DNA of 10,220 bases from an uncultured Brachyspira sp. (GTDB lineage Bacteria > Cyanobacteriota > Vampirovibrionia > Gastranaerophilales > Gastranaerophilaceae): contig ONYB01000050.1 of NCBI GenBank assembly GCA_900321895.1, forward strand, positions 1 through 10,220, read 5' to 3'. A model generated the notes under the pieces. The model did no database searches. It saw nothing but the letters and a program-made list of their open reading frames with translations, and was not told where the DNA came from. Below, one piece after another: positions 1 to 7,206 of the stretch; position 1 is the first letter of the stretch; the number at the start of each line of letters is the position of its first letter. The translations under genes and the position numbers were made by a program.

Positions 1-132
1 AATAAGTAAATAGGTTAATAAGTGAATAAGTTCATTACGTTCGCTACGCTCAACAACAGTTTTGGTGCAAAGCACCCGATATGAATTTATTTACGAGCCC
101 GATAGGGCGAATTTACCTATTCACTTATTCAA
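1..132. repeat. Fold-back intergenic repeat with nested hairpins
   Basis: This stretch is non-coding and structured. Positions 1-16 and 17-32 are a near-perfect 16-bp tandem repeat (AATAAGTRAATARGTT, 14 of 16 identical). AATAAGTGAATA at 17-28 is the exact reverse complement of 118-129, so the ends can pair around an interior of about 90 bases. Inside are a perfect hairpin GGTGC-AAA-GCACC (64-76), a shorter one GCCC-GATA-GGGC (97-108), and the string TTCGCTACGCTC (41-52?), of a kind seen in REP-like repeats of cyanobacteria and relatives. It lies downstream of the minus-strand gene ending at 173. It could be a REP/MITE-like element or an RNA 3' structure; no transposase is present and no U-tract makes it a clear terminator. 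The left end may continue outside the window. From 133 to 172 I see nothing further. Confidence 0.55.
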
Positions 133-172
133 CTCATTCAAATCCAAACCAATCCCTTAGCGTTGTAACGTA

Positions 173-613
173 CTACCCAATCAAATTCAGTTTTTTGCCA
201 TTGTCGCCGGTGAGCATGTTTTGGGCTTTGGATTTGATACTGCGGGCTTTTGCTGCAACTTTGTAGTCCTGATCTGACGGATCTGACGGTGCAAGTGCTG
301 CCAATATTACGATATTGGCGTCATCAATGGCTTTTTGCGGGTTTTCAGGATCGATTGACGGCATTTTTATTCCAACATGTCCGCCAACAGGTATGCCGTC
401 GGCATTCTTTTCTATCACTATAGAGCCTGCAAGTGCTCCGCCTGCCGTTTTGTGTGCCATTTCGTGTGAAAATATCTCATTATAATTCTTGTTAATCAAG
501 GCTTGTTTTTGCTCGTTTTGCTGTGCTTTGGCATTTTGCCCGCCTTGCGTGTCCTTTGGAGTTTGCCCCCAAAAAGTTGTGTATAAACCGCCAAAATTTA
601 CTTTTCCTATCAT
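173..613 (-). CDS. SprA-related family putative metallopeptidase (HExxH)
   Basis: This encodes a 146-aa protein resembling the SprA-related family (Pfam PF12118), whose biochemical function is, to my knowledge, not established. Seen directly: a zinc-protease-like HEMAH motif at residues 50-54 followed by KTAGGALAG, a GIPVGGHVGIKM segment, and a C-terminal block with ALAPSDPSDQDYKVAAKA. This order (HExxH, AGG, VGGxV, ALAPxxPSxQD, VAA) is the family pattern. There is no signal peptide or membrane segment. The N-terminus MIGKVNFGGLYTTFWGQ is followed by a Gln-rich linker at about 23-37. The start at 613 is preferred over an in-frame ATG at 700 because GAGG at 622-625 lies 8 nt upstream and because the longer version would run through a strong promoter at 645-673. 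It is transcribed alone, divergent from the operon starting at 764. Peptidase activity is inferred from the motif only; a third zinc ligand is not obvious. Confidence 0.8.
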   Translation of the reverse strand: MIGKVNFGGLYTTFWGQTPKDTQGGQNAKAQQNEQKQALINKNYNEIFSHEMAHKTAGGALAGSIVIEKNADGIPVGGHVGIKMPSIDPENPQKAIDDANIVILAALAPSDPSDQDYKVAAKARSIKSKAQNMLTGDNGKKLNLIG

Positions 614-644
614 ACTCAATACCTCACACAAATCTAACACGGTT

Positions 645-673
645 ATTATACTACTTTTGTAATAGTTTTTCAA
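645..673 (-). promoter_or_regulatory. Sigma70-type promoter for the SprA-family gene
   Basis: Read on the minus strand, TTGAAA (668-673) is followed by a 17-bp spacer and a perfect TATAAT (645-650). Transcription should start near 638, leaving a leader of about 25 nt that contains the GAGG ribosome site before the ATG at 613. This fixes the start of the downstream gene. Confidence 0.8.
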
Positions 674-701
674 GTCTTGGGTCAAAATTTTTCTTAACAT
701 T

Positions 702-730
702 TAGACAAAATTTTAAAATTCCTTTAGAAT
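702..730 (+). promoter_or_regulatory. Sigma70-type promoter for the radical SAM/RNase operon
   Basis: TAGACA (702-707), a 17-bp spacer and TAGAAT (725-730) each match consensus at five of six positions. The predicted start is near 737, giving a leader of about 27 nt with AGGGA (751-755) ahead of the ATG at 764. Its -35 box is 28 bp from the -35 box of the divergent promoter. An 11-base string, TTTTCTTAACA (689-699), sits between them and recurs at 7239-7249. Confidence 0.65.
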
Positions 731-763
731 AAAACTACAAGGTGTATTTTAGGGATTATTGTA

Positions 764-1108
764 ATGAGTGACGAAATTAATCAAAAAGTAACGAACATTT
801 TTTCAAGGCATAACAAGGATTTGCCACCTTCTACAAAAGAAAAAGTCAAGTTTTATGCGGGTTTTAATTATGTCCGAATTGACAGAGATTCAAACGGAAA
901 CAAGTTTAATCCTGATTTGCTTTTGCAATATGCGTCAAATTGTCACTACATCGTGCGTGTTATGAGAGAAAACCACGGCGAAACTGTACTTTATAATTAT
1001 GATGTACCGAACGAGGATTTGTTTAAATTTATCAAGTCTTTTGAGGAAAATACACTGGATGGAAAAATTATTGAGATTGATAAGTATTTTCCGGAAGAGT
1101 CAGCATAA
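764..1108 (+). CDS. Conserved-looking hypothetical protein, 114 aa
   Basis: I do not recognise this protein. It is small and soluble, rich in Asn, Lys, Asp, Tyr and Phe, with no signal peptide, membrane segment or cysteine cluster (a single Cys at about residue 60). The middle section (FYAGFNYVRIDRDSNGNKF, then CHYIVRVMRENHGETVLYNYD) looks like alternating beta strands, and the end is an alpha-helical, acidic segment. AGGGA lies 8 nt before the ATG, and the gene follows a good promoter. It ends with tandem stops (TAA TAG) only 15 bp before the radical SAM gene, so it is probably the first gene of that operon. That placement suggests, but does not show, a role linked to RNA metabolism. Confidence 0.75.
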   Translation: MSDEINQKVTNIFSRHNKDLPPSTKEKVKFYAGFNYVRIDRDSNGNKFNPDLLLQYASNCHYIVRVMRENHGETVLYNYDVPNEDLFKFIKSFEENTLDGKIIEIDKYFPEESA

Positions 1109-1123
1109 TAGAAAGTTGTAAGA

Positions 1124-3718
1124 ATGAATTGTTTTTTTAGAGATTATCACGAAGCCTTATATAATTGTAATAAGCCATATCAGTACGTGGGCGGGGAGTT
1201 TTTGTCTTTTAATAAAGATTTTGATGATGCAAAAGTCCGATTTGCATTTGCTTTTCCTGATAAGTATGAAATAGGTATAAGCAATCTTGGGGTGCGAATT
1301 TTGTATGGACTTGTAAATCGTCATCCTGATTTTATGGCGGATAGAGTTTATGCTCCGGAACCGGATTTTCAGCCGAAAGTCCTTTATGGATTGGAAAGCA
1401 AACGTCCGATTAAAGATTTTGATGCTGTCGGTTTTTCTCTCCAATATGAAATGGCTTATCCGACGGTATTAAAAATGCTTGAAATGGCGGGAATTCCTTA
1501 TAGAAACGATGATAGAAATGACGATGATCCGATAGTTATGGCGGGTGGGCCTTGTACGTTTAACCCGTTGCCAATGGCGGATTTTATTGATGTGTTTATG
1601 GTTGGTGATGGCGAAGACACTATTCTTGAGGTATGTGAAATCCTTGAAAAGACGAAAGGCATGCCACGACAAGAACGTATTAAGGCTCTTTGCGGGTCAA
1701 AATATGTTTCTGAAAATCCGCTTGACCATTTTCAACAAGCCTTGCATTCCGATACGGGACGTTGGTCAAAATCCGTCGGGGGAACAGTTACGAAAAGAAT
1801 TGCCGAACTTAAATACGAAACGGCTTTAAAAGAATATCCTATCCCGTTTTCATCTTCGGTTCAAGATAGGGCTGTTGTGGAAATTCGTCGAGGTTGCGGT
1901 AGAATGTGTCGTTTTTGTCAGCCGGGGCACGTAACTTTGCCTATCAGAGAGCGTTCTGCAGAAGATATTATAAAAATTGCAAAAGAACTTGTTAAAAATA
2001 CCGGTTACGAGGAATATTCTCTTTTGTCGCTTTCGTCAAACGATTATAAAAATATTAATGAAATTATAAAAGAGTTGGCGGTAGATTTTAACGAGAAGAA
2101 AATCTCTGTTTCTCTTCCGAGCCAACGCATTGACGGATTTAACCTTGAGCTTGCAAATCTTGTTCAAAGTGTTAGAAAATCAACAATGACGCTTGCTCCT
2201 GAGGCGGGAAGTCAGCGTTTGCGTGACGTAATTAAGAAGAATATTACGGAAGAGATGATTATAAAAGCCGTCACGACGCTTTATGAAAACGGTTGGTCAA
2301 GGATTAAATTTTACTTTATTTGCGGACTTCCGACAGAAACTCTTGAGGATATGGACGAAATGGCTGAACTTTTCAGAAAGCTTCGTTATCGTTGTCGATT
2401 GATAAAACAAGAAAAGAATTTGAAACACGGGCTTGATATAACCTGTACTCTTTCGATTTTTGTGCCGAAACCGTTTACGCCGTTCCAGTGGTGTCCGCAA
2501 ATGCCGCTTGATAAAGTGTCGGAGCATATTAAGTATTTGAGAGAGCAGATTAAAACGATTAAAGGTGTGAAAATTAATTACCACGAAACGTATGTGTCGC
2601 AAATTGAGGCGGTTTTGACACGTGGTGACGACAGCTTGTGTAAGTATATAGAGGCACTTTATAAAAAAGGTTGTTATTTGGATGCGTGGATTGAATATTT
2701 TGATAAAAATATATGGTACGATACCGCAAAAGAACTCGGGATAAGCCTTGAAGAGCTAGCCCAACGACAGTATGGACTTGATGAGGATTTGTGTTGGGAC
2801 TTTGTGAAATCCGGTGTTGACAAAAAATGGTTACAAAATGAGTATTTGGCTGCGTTTGAACCTTGTAAGTCCGAACATGTAGTGCCGACTTGCGAAAAAC
2901 AGTGCGTAAATTGTGGGGTTTGCCCGAACTTGAAAACTCATAAAGTGCTTGCAAAAACATACAAAATGAGTGATGAAACCGCAGAAAAGTTTAAAAAGTT
3001 GAATATTTTTGAGCATGTCGACCCGTCGACGGCTCCGCATATAAATAAAAATATCTACAAATACCGAATAAAGCTTACAAAAACGGGTATTTTAAAATAT
3101 TTTTCGCATCTTGATTGGCAGAACACGTTTTTTAAAGCCGTTGCCAGAAGCGGTTTGGATGTGGCTTTTTCGCAAGGGTATAATCCTTCTATGAAAATTT
3201 CAATGGGGATAGCCTTGCCACTTTTTGCGGAAAGTCGTTGCGAATTAGTCGATATTGAACTTTACGAAGATCTTTCGGAAGAAAATCTCAAACTAAAGTT
3301 GGGAAAAGTTCTTCCAAAGCAAGCTGAAATACTAAGTATTGTTAAAATTGAAAAATCGGCTAAATCTATTGATACGACGGTCGCTTGGGCGGAATATAAG
3401 ATTTCGATTTTTGATGAAAACCTTTACGATTTTGATAAATTCAGGTATAATACAGACAGAGTTTTATCTTCCGAAGAAATTTTTATCGAGAAGAAAAACA
3501 AAAAAGGTTTACTTAAAAAAACAGACATCAAGCCTTGTATAAAATCTTACGGATTTGAGGGGCACAGTCTGTTCATATTACTAAAAACCGGTCAAATTAC
3601 CGAAGAAAATTCAATACCGTCCTTGAGAGCGGATGTGTTAATGAATGTTATCGCACCAAATGTTACTTTCAATATTGAACGAATAAGGTTTTTTGACGAA
3701 AGTTTAAGAGAGTTATAA
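1124..3718 (+). CDS. Radical SAM protein, TIGR03960 type fused to a TIGR03936/DUF2344 domain
   Basis: This is an 864-aa two-part protein. The N-terminal part (about 1-250) has the TIGR03960 hallmarks: YVGGEF, FAFPDKYEIGISNLGVRILY, GFSLQYEM and the GGPCTFNPLPMADF...VGDGED block, which resembles a B12-binding-type fold. The radical SAM domain follows with C258-x3-C262-x2-C265 in RRGCGRMCRFCQPGH, the ligands for the SAM-binding 4Fe-4S cluster. A second cysteine group, C590-x3-C594-x2-C597-x2-C600, could bind another Fe-S cluster or zinc. From about 645 the TIGR03936 (DUF2344) domain begins, with YRIKLTKTG, KYFSHLDWQNTFFKAVARSGL and FSQGYNPSMKISMGIALPL. In many bacteria these two modules are fused or adjacent and sit next to an RNase E/G gene, as here. 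The substrate is unknown; an RNA or ribosome-linked modification is a guess from context. The ribosome site is weak (GAAAG), so translation may be coupled to the gene 15 bp upstream. Confidence 0.93.
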   Translation: MNCFFRDYHEALYNCNKPYQYVGGEFLSFNKDFDDAKVRFAFAFPDKYEIGISNLGVRILYGLVNRHPDFMADRVYAPEPDFQPKVLYGLESKRPIKDFDAVGFSLQYEMAYPTVLKMLEMAGIPYRNDDRNDDDPIVMAGGPCTFNPLPMADFIDVFMVGDGEDTILEVCEILEKTKGMPRQERIKALCGSKYVSENPLDHFQQALHSDTGRWSKSVGGTVTKRIAELKYETALKEYPIPFSSSVQDRAVVEIRRGCGRMCRFCQPGHVTLPIRERSAEDIIKIAKELVKNTGYEEYSLLSLSSNDYKNINEIIKELAVDFNEKKISVSLPSQRIDGFNLELANLVQSVRKSTMTLAPEAGSQRLRDVIKKNITEEMIIKAVTTLYENGWSRIKFYFICGLPTETLEDMDEMAELFRKLRYRCRLIKQEKNLKHGLDITCTLSIFVPKPFTPFQWCPQMPLDKVSEHIKYLREQIKTIKGVKINYHETYVSQIEAVLTRGDDSLCKYIEALYKKGCYLDAWIEYFDKNIWYDTAKELGISLEELAQRQYGLDEDLCWDFVKSGVDKKWLQNEYLAAFEPCKSEHVVPTCEKQCVNCGVCPNLKTHKVLAKTYKMSDETAEKFKKLNIFEHVDPSTAPHINKNIYKYRIKLTKTGILKYFSHLDWQNTFFKAVARSGLDVAFSQGYNPSMKISMGIALPLFAESRCELVDIELYEDLSEENLKLKLGKVLPKQAEILSIVKIEKSAKSIDTTVAWAEYKISIFDENLYDFDKFRYNTDRVLSSEEIFIEKKNKKGLLKKTDIKPCIKSYGFEGHSLFILLKTGQITEENSIPSLRADVLMNVIAPNVTFNIERIRFFDESLREL

Positions 3719-3729
3719 GGATTTAAAAA

Positions 3730-5613
3730 ATGGCAAACAACAGAAATTTTAAAGACCAACAGCAGGGAAAACGAATTATTATCGCAGAACGTGATAATAT
3801 TGCTGCAGTGTTGGAAAACGGAAAAGTAACAGACTTTTTTATTCACAGAGGCGAGGTTTTGCTCGGTGATGTTTACTTGGCAACGGTGGATAACATTTTG
3901 CCGAGTATTGATGCTGCATTTGTCAATGTAGGAACTGACAGAATGGGATTTTTGCACGCTCAAGACGTTATGGGTAAGGGAACTTTGAAAGAAAAACTTA
4001 CTCCGAAACAGAAACTTATTGTTCAGGTAGTAAAAGAACCTACAGGGCACAAAGGTCCTCGTGTAACGACAGAAATCAGCCTTCCGGGAAGATTTTTGGT
4101 ACTTATGCCTTATGAACCGGGGGTTAGCGTAAGTAAAAAAATTGAAAACTCCAAAGAACGTGCAAGATTAAAAGCTATTATGAATTTAATCAAGCCTGTC
4201 GGCGTGGGTGTAATTATCAGAACAGAAGCAGAAGGTCAATCAGAAGCCGATATTCAAGAAGATTTAGAAATCTTGTTGGAAAAGTGGAATAATATCATTA
4301 CATCTGCAGAAACTCTAAATCCGCCAAATCTTGTATATAGAGATCAGGATTTGTTGTACCGTGTCATCCGTGAAGCTTGTACGGAAGATGTTAAGGAAAT
4401 CATTGTTGATACTGCGTTTGCATTGAGCAGAGTTCAAAACATTCTTCAAAACTGGCACATGAATAAAAATGTTGACGTAACCCTTTATAAGGGAACTGAA
4501 CCGCTTTTGGTAGCTTATGATATTCATAAAGAAATCAAAGCTGCCTTGAATATTAAAGTTAATATGCCGTCCGGCGGTTATTTGTTCATCCAGCAGACGG
4601 AGGCTCTTACCGTAATTGATGTTAACAGTGGTAAGTTTACAAGTTCGTCAACTCAGGATGAAACAATTTTGAAAACGAATATTGAAGCAGTTCACGAAAT
4701 TGCAAGACAGTTGAGATTGAGAAACATCGGTGGTATGGTTATTGTTGACTTTATTGATATGATGAGTAGGGCTGATAAGCTTGCGATGATGGAAGAGCTT
4801 GAAATCGCTCTCGAACCTGATAAGGCAAAACCGCAAGTCGGTCAACTTTCGGACTTGGGTTTGGTTGAGTTAACTCGCCACCGCCAAGGTCAATCTTTGT
4901 CAGAAATTTTCACAAAGAAATGTCCGCACTGTCAGGGTACAGGCTACTTTATGAACGAGTTTAACTTTGCCACTCCGACAGCAGAAGGCGAATATCGTGC
5001 AAAGGCTGCGAAGTTGAAACTTCCTGTAAACAACTTCAAGAAAAATAACAAAAACAATAACAAACAAAACGAAAAACCACAGGCAGAAGAAGTCTTGACA
5101 GAACAAATTCCGACACCTGTCCCAACTCCTGAAATTCAGGTTGAGAACCCGTCTGTAGTTGCGGAAAAAGAAGTTGAAAAAATCGAAAAAGAAACAACTA
5201 AAAAACGCAGAGGCAGAAAAACTCGTTTTGACAAAGATAAAAATGCCGAAAAGGTTGAAACTCCGCTTGTTGTAACCGAAGAAGTTCAGACTGCTGGTAC
5301 TGTATTGAAGGCAGGGGAAGAGATTAAACCTGAAATTTCGGAAGAATTGATTGAAGAAAAACTTAAACAAGCTGAACCGAAAGAAGAGGCTAAAGAACCT
5401 GTTGAAGAAAAGCCTTCAAAAACCTCAAAAGGTAAAAAAGAAGAAGTAAAAACGGACGAGATTCCTGCAACTGAGGAAAAGACCGAGGCTGAACCTCCGA
5501 CAGAAGAAGTTGCGGAGGAAAAACCAAAACGTACAAGACGTCCGAATAGAGGAGCTTCTAAAAGAACAAGAACTCGTAAAACCGTAAAGGAAGAAAAAGT
5601 TGAAGAAGAATAA
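3730..5613 (+). CDS. rne: Ribonuclease E/G family protein, cyanobacterial-like
   Basis: This 627-aa endoribonuclease probably cleaves single-stranded AU-rich RNA in rRNA processing and mRNA decay. The S1 domain (about 35-120) includes GDVYLATVDNILPSIDAAFVN and the TGHKGPR and LPGRFLVLMPYEPGV motifs, which read closely like cyanobacterial RNase E. The catalytic metal-binding aspartates are D297 (LTVIDVNSG) and D340 (VIVDFIDM), 43 residues apart as in E. coli D303 and D346. The zinc-link CPHCQGTG has C398 and C401, which stand in the same relation to D297 as the E. coli pair (404/407) does to D303. The tail from about 405 is low-complexity: an Asn/Lys run (437-449), a basic patch KKRRGRKTR (491-499), long Glu/Lys/Pro stretches and a second Arg/Lys-rich patch near 598-617. 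In cyanobacteria, basic motifs in this tail bind PNPase; the same here is inference. AAGGA at 3717-3721 overlaps the stop of the radical SAM gene, so the two are probably translationally coupled. Whether it is better called rne or rng is open. Confidence 0.95.
   Translation: MANNRNFKDQQQGKRIIIAERDNIAAVLENGKVTDFFIHRGEVLLGDVYLATVDNILPSIDAAFVNVGTDRMGFLHAQDVMGKGTLKEKLTPKQKLIVQVVKEPTGHKGPRVTTEISLPGRFLVLMPYEPGVSVSKKIENSKERARLKAIMNLIKPVGVGVIIRTEAEGQSEADIQEDLEILLEKWNNIITSAETLNPPNLVYRDQDLLYRVIREACTEDVKEIIVDTAFALSRVQNILQNWHMNKNVDVTLYKGTEPLLVAYDIHKEIKAALNIKVNMPSGGYLFIQQTEALTVIDVNSGKFTSSSTQDETILKTNIEAVHEIARQLRLRNIGGMVIVDFIDMMSRADKLAMMEELEIALEPDKAKPQVGQLSDLGLVELTRHRQGQSLSEIFTKKCPHCQGTGYFMNEFNFATPTAEGEYRAKAAKLKLPVNNFKKNNKNNNKQNEKPQAEEVLTEQIPTPVPTPEIQVENPSVVAEKEVEKIEKETTKKRRGRKTRFDKDKNAEKVETPLVVTEEVQTAGTVLKAGEEIKPEISEELIEEKLKQAEPKEEAKEPVEEKPSKTSKGKKEEVKTDEIPATEEKTEAEPPTEEVAEEKPKRTRRPNRGASKRTRTRKTVKEEKVEEE
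5586..5591 (+). promoter_or_regulatory. Ribosome binding site that decides a TTG start
   Basis: AAAGGA lies within the last codons of the RNase gene and is followed by an 8-nt spacer and TTG at 5600. The same AAAGGA-plus-8 spacing precedes the ATG of the next gene at 5965, which supports using TTG here. The next in-frame ATG (5648) would remove most of the signal sequence. Confidence 0.7.
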
Positions 5614-5950
5614 GATTATTTATTTAATAATTATTCTTGCAGGTATTATGATTTTGACAGCGAACGCAGGAATTTGTGCCCAAGATGTGGCACAGCATGT
5701 TCCTGCTGTCCCTGCTCAAATTCCGACCAAGCCTGATGAAGGCTTGCAGCCTGCCATTACAAAATTCTTTATCACAATGATGGGAGTGTTGATTTCTTCT
5801 GTCATAATTTGGGCAGGGCTTTCGTTTTACAACAAGTTTTTTGTAAAGCGAGGGCAAATGCTTAAAAATAATGGCGAAGAAGATTTGAAAACACCTAAAA
5901 CTATTGATGATGCGGTTTTATTTTTTATCAAAAAAAACAAATTAAAATAA
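5600..5950 (+). CDS. Small exported membrane protein, unknown function
   Basis: This is a 116-aa protein whose family I do not recognise. The N-terminus has two lysines, a hydrophobic core from about residue 6 to 21 and a plausible signal peptidase I site after A27 (GICA/QD). A Pro/Ala/Gln-rich linker follows (about 29-52), then a membrane helix at about 56-77 (FFITMMGVLISSVIIWAGLSFY) and a basic, hydrophilic C-terminus (FVKRGQM...FFIKKNKLK). If the signal is cleaved, a short exported N-terminus faces outward and the C-terminus lies in the cytoplasm. It starts at TTG with a good ribosome site and overlaps the end of the RNase gene by 14 nt, so it should be translated from the same mRNA. With the next gene it forms a pair of small membrane proteins, perhaps acting together. 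Confidence 0.75.
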   Translation: MKKNKIIYLIIILAGIMILTANAGICAQDVAQHVPAVPAQIPTKPDEGLQPAITKFFITMMGVLISSVIIWAGLSFYNKFFVKRGQMLKNNGEEDLKTPKTIDDAVLFFIKKNKLK

Positions 5951-5964
5951 AAAGGATTTAAATT

Positions 5965-6192
5965 ATGAAAAAATTCACTGCGGGCGGAGCTATCGGAATG
6001 CTTTTGACACTTTTGATTATTTCTTTGTTGTTCATCTTGATGATGCCTACCTTGAAAAATACTGCAACGTCGGGAATTTCCGGTTCTTCTGTTGATACAA
6101 AAAGTGTAGAAGAACAGGTTAATAAGCAGGTGGAAGAAATTCAAAATATGCGTCAACAAGCCAATCAACAGCCTGTCGATACTGATTACTAA
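5965..6192 (+). CDS. Small single-pass membrane protein, unknown function
   Basis: This encodes 75 aa. A hydrophobic helix runs from about residue 8 to 30 (GAIGMLLTLLIISLLFILMMP), then a Ser/Thr/Gly linker and a polar, probably helical or coiled segment rich in Gln and Glu (SVEEQVNKQVEEIQNMRQQANQQ) to the end. The general layout is that of a small pilin-like or assembly-factor protein, but the type IV prepilin cleavage motif (G-FTLIE) is absent, so I do not call it a pilin. AAAGGA at 5951-5956 is 8 nt before the ATG, and the gap from the previous gene is 14 bp, which places it last in the operon. No terminator hairpin is visible after its TAA. Confidence 0.75.
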   Translation: MKKFTAGGAIGMLLTLLIISLLFILMMPTLKNTATSGISGSSVDTKSVEEQVNKQVEEIQNMRQQANQQPVDTDY

Positions 6193-6228
6193 TCCGACGC
6201 AAACACTTTCTAAAGAATATATTCAGAA

Positions 6229-6258
6229 TTGAAAAACTTTTTTAATAAGTGCTATAAT
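6229..6258 (+). promoter_or_regulatory. Extended -10 promoter driving a leaderless gene
   Basis: TTGAAA (6229-6234), an 18-bp spacer and TGC-TATAAT (extended -10; hexamer 6253-6258) make a near-ideal sigma70 promoter. The hexamer ends 6 nt before the ATG at 6265, so the transcript should begin at or within a base or two of the start codon. No Shine-Dalgarno sequence lies between them. Confidence 0.8.
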
Positions 6259-6264
6259 GGCTCT

Positions 6265-7206
6265 ATGAAAGAAATTAAAAAAGTTATATTGTGCGGTTTG
6301 GGTGCTATCGGAACTATTTATGCTGACAAGTTGGAAAAATTTGATGCTGAAAATTTCAAAGTTCTCGTGGATGAGGCTCGCATAGAAAGATATAAAACAA
6401 ATCCGATAAAATTTAATGGCAGACAGTTGAATTTTGATTATATTTTGCCGTCACAAGAGGGTTTTAAGGCAGATTTAATTATTCTTGCAACAAAGTTTGC
6501 AGGGTTGAAAGATGCTATTAAAAATATTAAAAATTTTGTAAAAGAAGATACCGTAATTTTATCGCTATTGAATGGCGTGACGAGTGAGGATATTATAGCG
6601 GATGTTTACGGCAAAGACAAAATGCTTTATTCGTATTTTATCGGGCATAGTTCTGTAAGGTGCGGAAATTCTGTTACTCATGATGATGTGAATACGATTG
6701 TCTTTGGTGCAGAAAACAATTTGAGCGAAAATGTGGTTGCTGTTAAAAACTTCTTTGATAAAGTCGGAATTAATTACAAAATTCCTGATGACATCAAGCG
6801 TTCAATGTGGTTGAAATTTATGTTGAATGTTTCGGCAAACCAGCCGACTGCGATTTTGAGAATGACGTTTGGTGATATGTTTGAAAATACTCATTTTATG
6901 AAGTTTGCGGAAAATATTATGCGAGAGGTTCAATCAGTTGCAAAAGCCGAAGGCGTTCTGAATACTGAAACTATGGTTGATGAGGCTTTGAAACACCTTA
7001 AAACTATGACTCCGGATGGCAAAACTTCAATGCTTCAAGATGTTGAGGCTGGGCGAAAAACAGAAGTCGACATGTTTGCGGGAACTGTCATTGAACTAGG
7101 AAAAAAGCATGGAATTTCGACACCATACAACAAAATTCTAAGAGAAATGATTGGAATAATTGAGGAGCACCAAGACATTCATCGTCAAGAAGTCGTGCGG
7201 GTTTAG
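6265..7206 (+). CDS. panE: 2-dehydropantoate 2-reductase-like (ketopantoate reductase family)
   Basis: This 313-aa member of the PanE/ApbA family would use NADPH to reduce 2-dehydropantoate to pantoate in pantothenate and CoA synthesis, in the cytosol. Seen directly: a Rossmann motif GLGAIG (residues 11-16), LLNGV with N103 (E. coli N98), WLKFMLNVSANQPTAI with K184 and N188 (E. coli K176 and N180), and SMLQDVEAGRKTEVD with E267 (near E. coli E256). All expected catalytic and binding residues are present and the length is usual. A TTG at 6229 would add 12 residues, but it coincides with the -35 box; the ATG at 6265 is favoured and is likely leaderless. The family includes paralogues with unknown substrates, so the exact reaction is less certain than the family. 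Confidence 0.85.
   Translation: MKEIKKVILCGLGAIGTIYADKLEKFDAENFKVLVDEARIERYKTNPIKFNGRQLNFDYILPSQEGFKADLIILATKFAGLKDAIKNIKNFVKEDTVILSLLNGVTSEDIIADVYGKDKMLYSYFIGHSSVRCGNSVTHDDVNTIVFGAENNLSENVVAVKNFFDKVGINYKIPDDIKRSMWLKFMLNVSANQPTAILRMTFGDMFENTHFMKFAENIMREVQSVAKAEGVLNTETMVDEALKHLKTMTPDGKTSMLQDVEAGRKTEVDMFAGTVIELGKKHGISTPYNKILREMIGIIEEHQDIHRQEVVRV

Noticed and set aside
1..32. CRISPR-like repeat
   Set aside because: Only two adjacent 16-bp copies with no spacer and no cas genes.
81..266. Plus-strand 61-codon open frame
   Set aside because: It runs from the fold-back repeat into the antisense of the SprA-family gene and has no ribosome site or recognisable content.
614..700. N-terminal extension of the SprA-family protein to an ATG at 700
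   Set aside because: It overlaps a TTGAAA-N17-TATAAT promoter on the same strand; the start at 613 has a proper ribosome site.
4900..5370. Minus-strand 156-codon open frame rich in Phe
   Set aside because: It is the reverse of the Glu/Lys-rich RNase tail (GAA/AAA read as TTC/TTT); composition explains it.
5965..6192. Type IV pilin
   Set aside because: There is a hydrophobic N-terminal helix but no prepilin peptidase cleavage motif with the conserved Glu.
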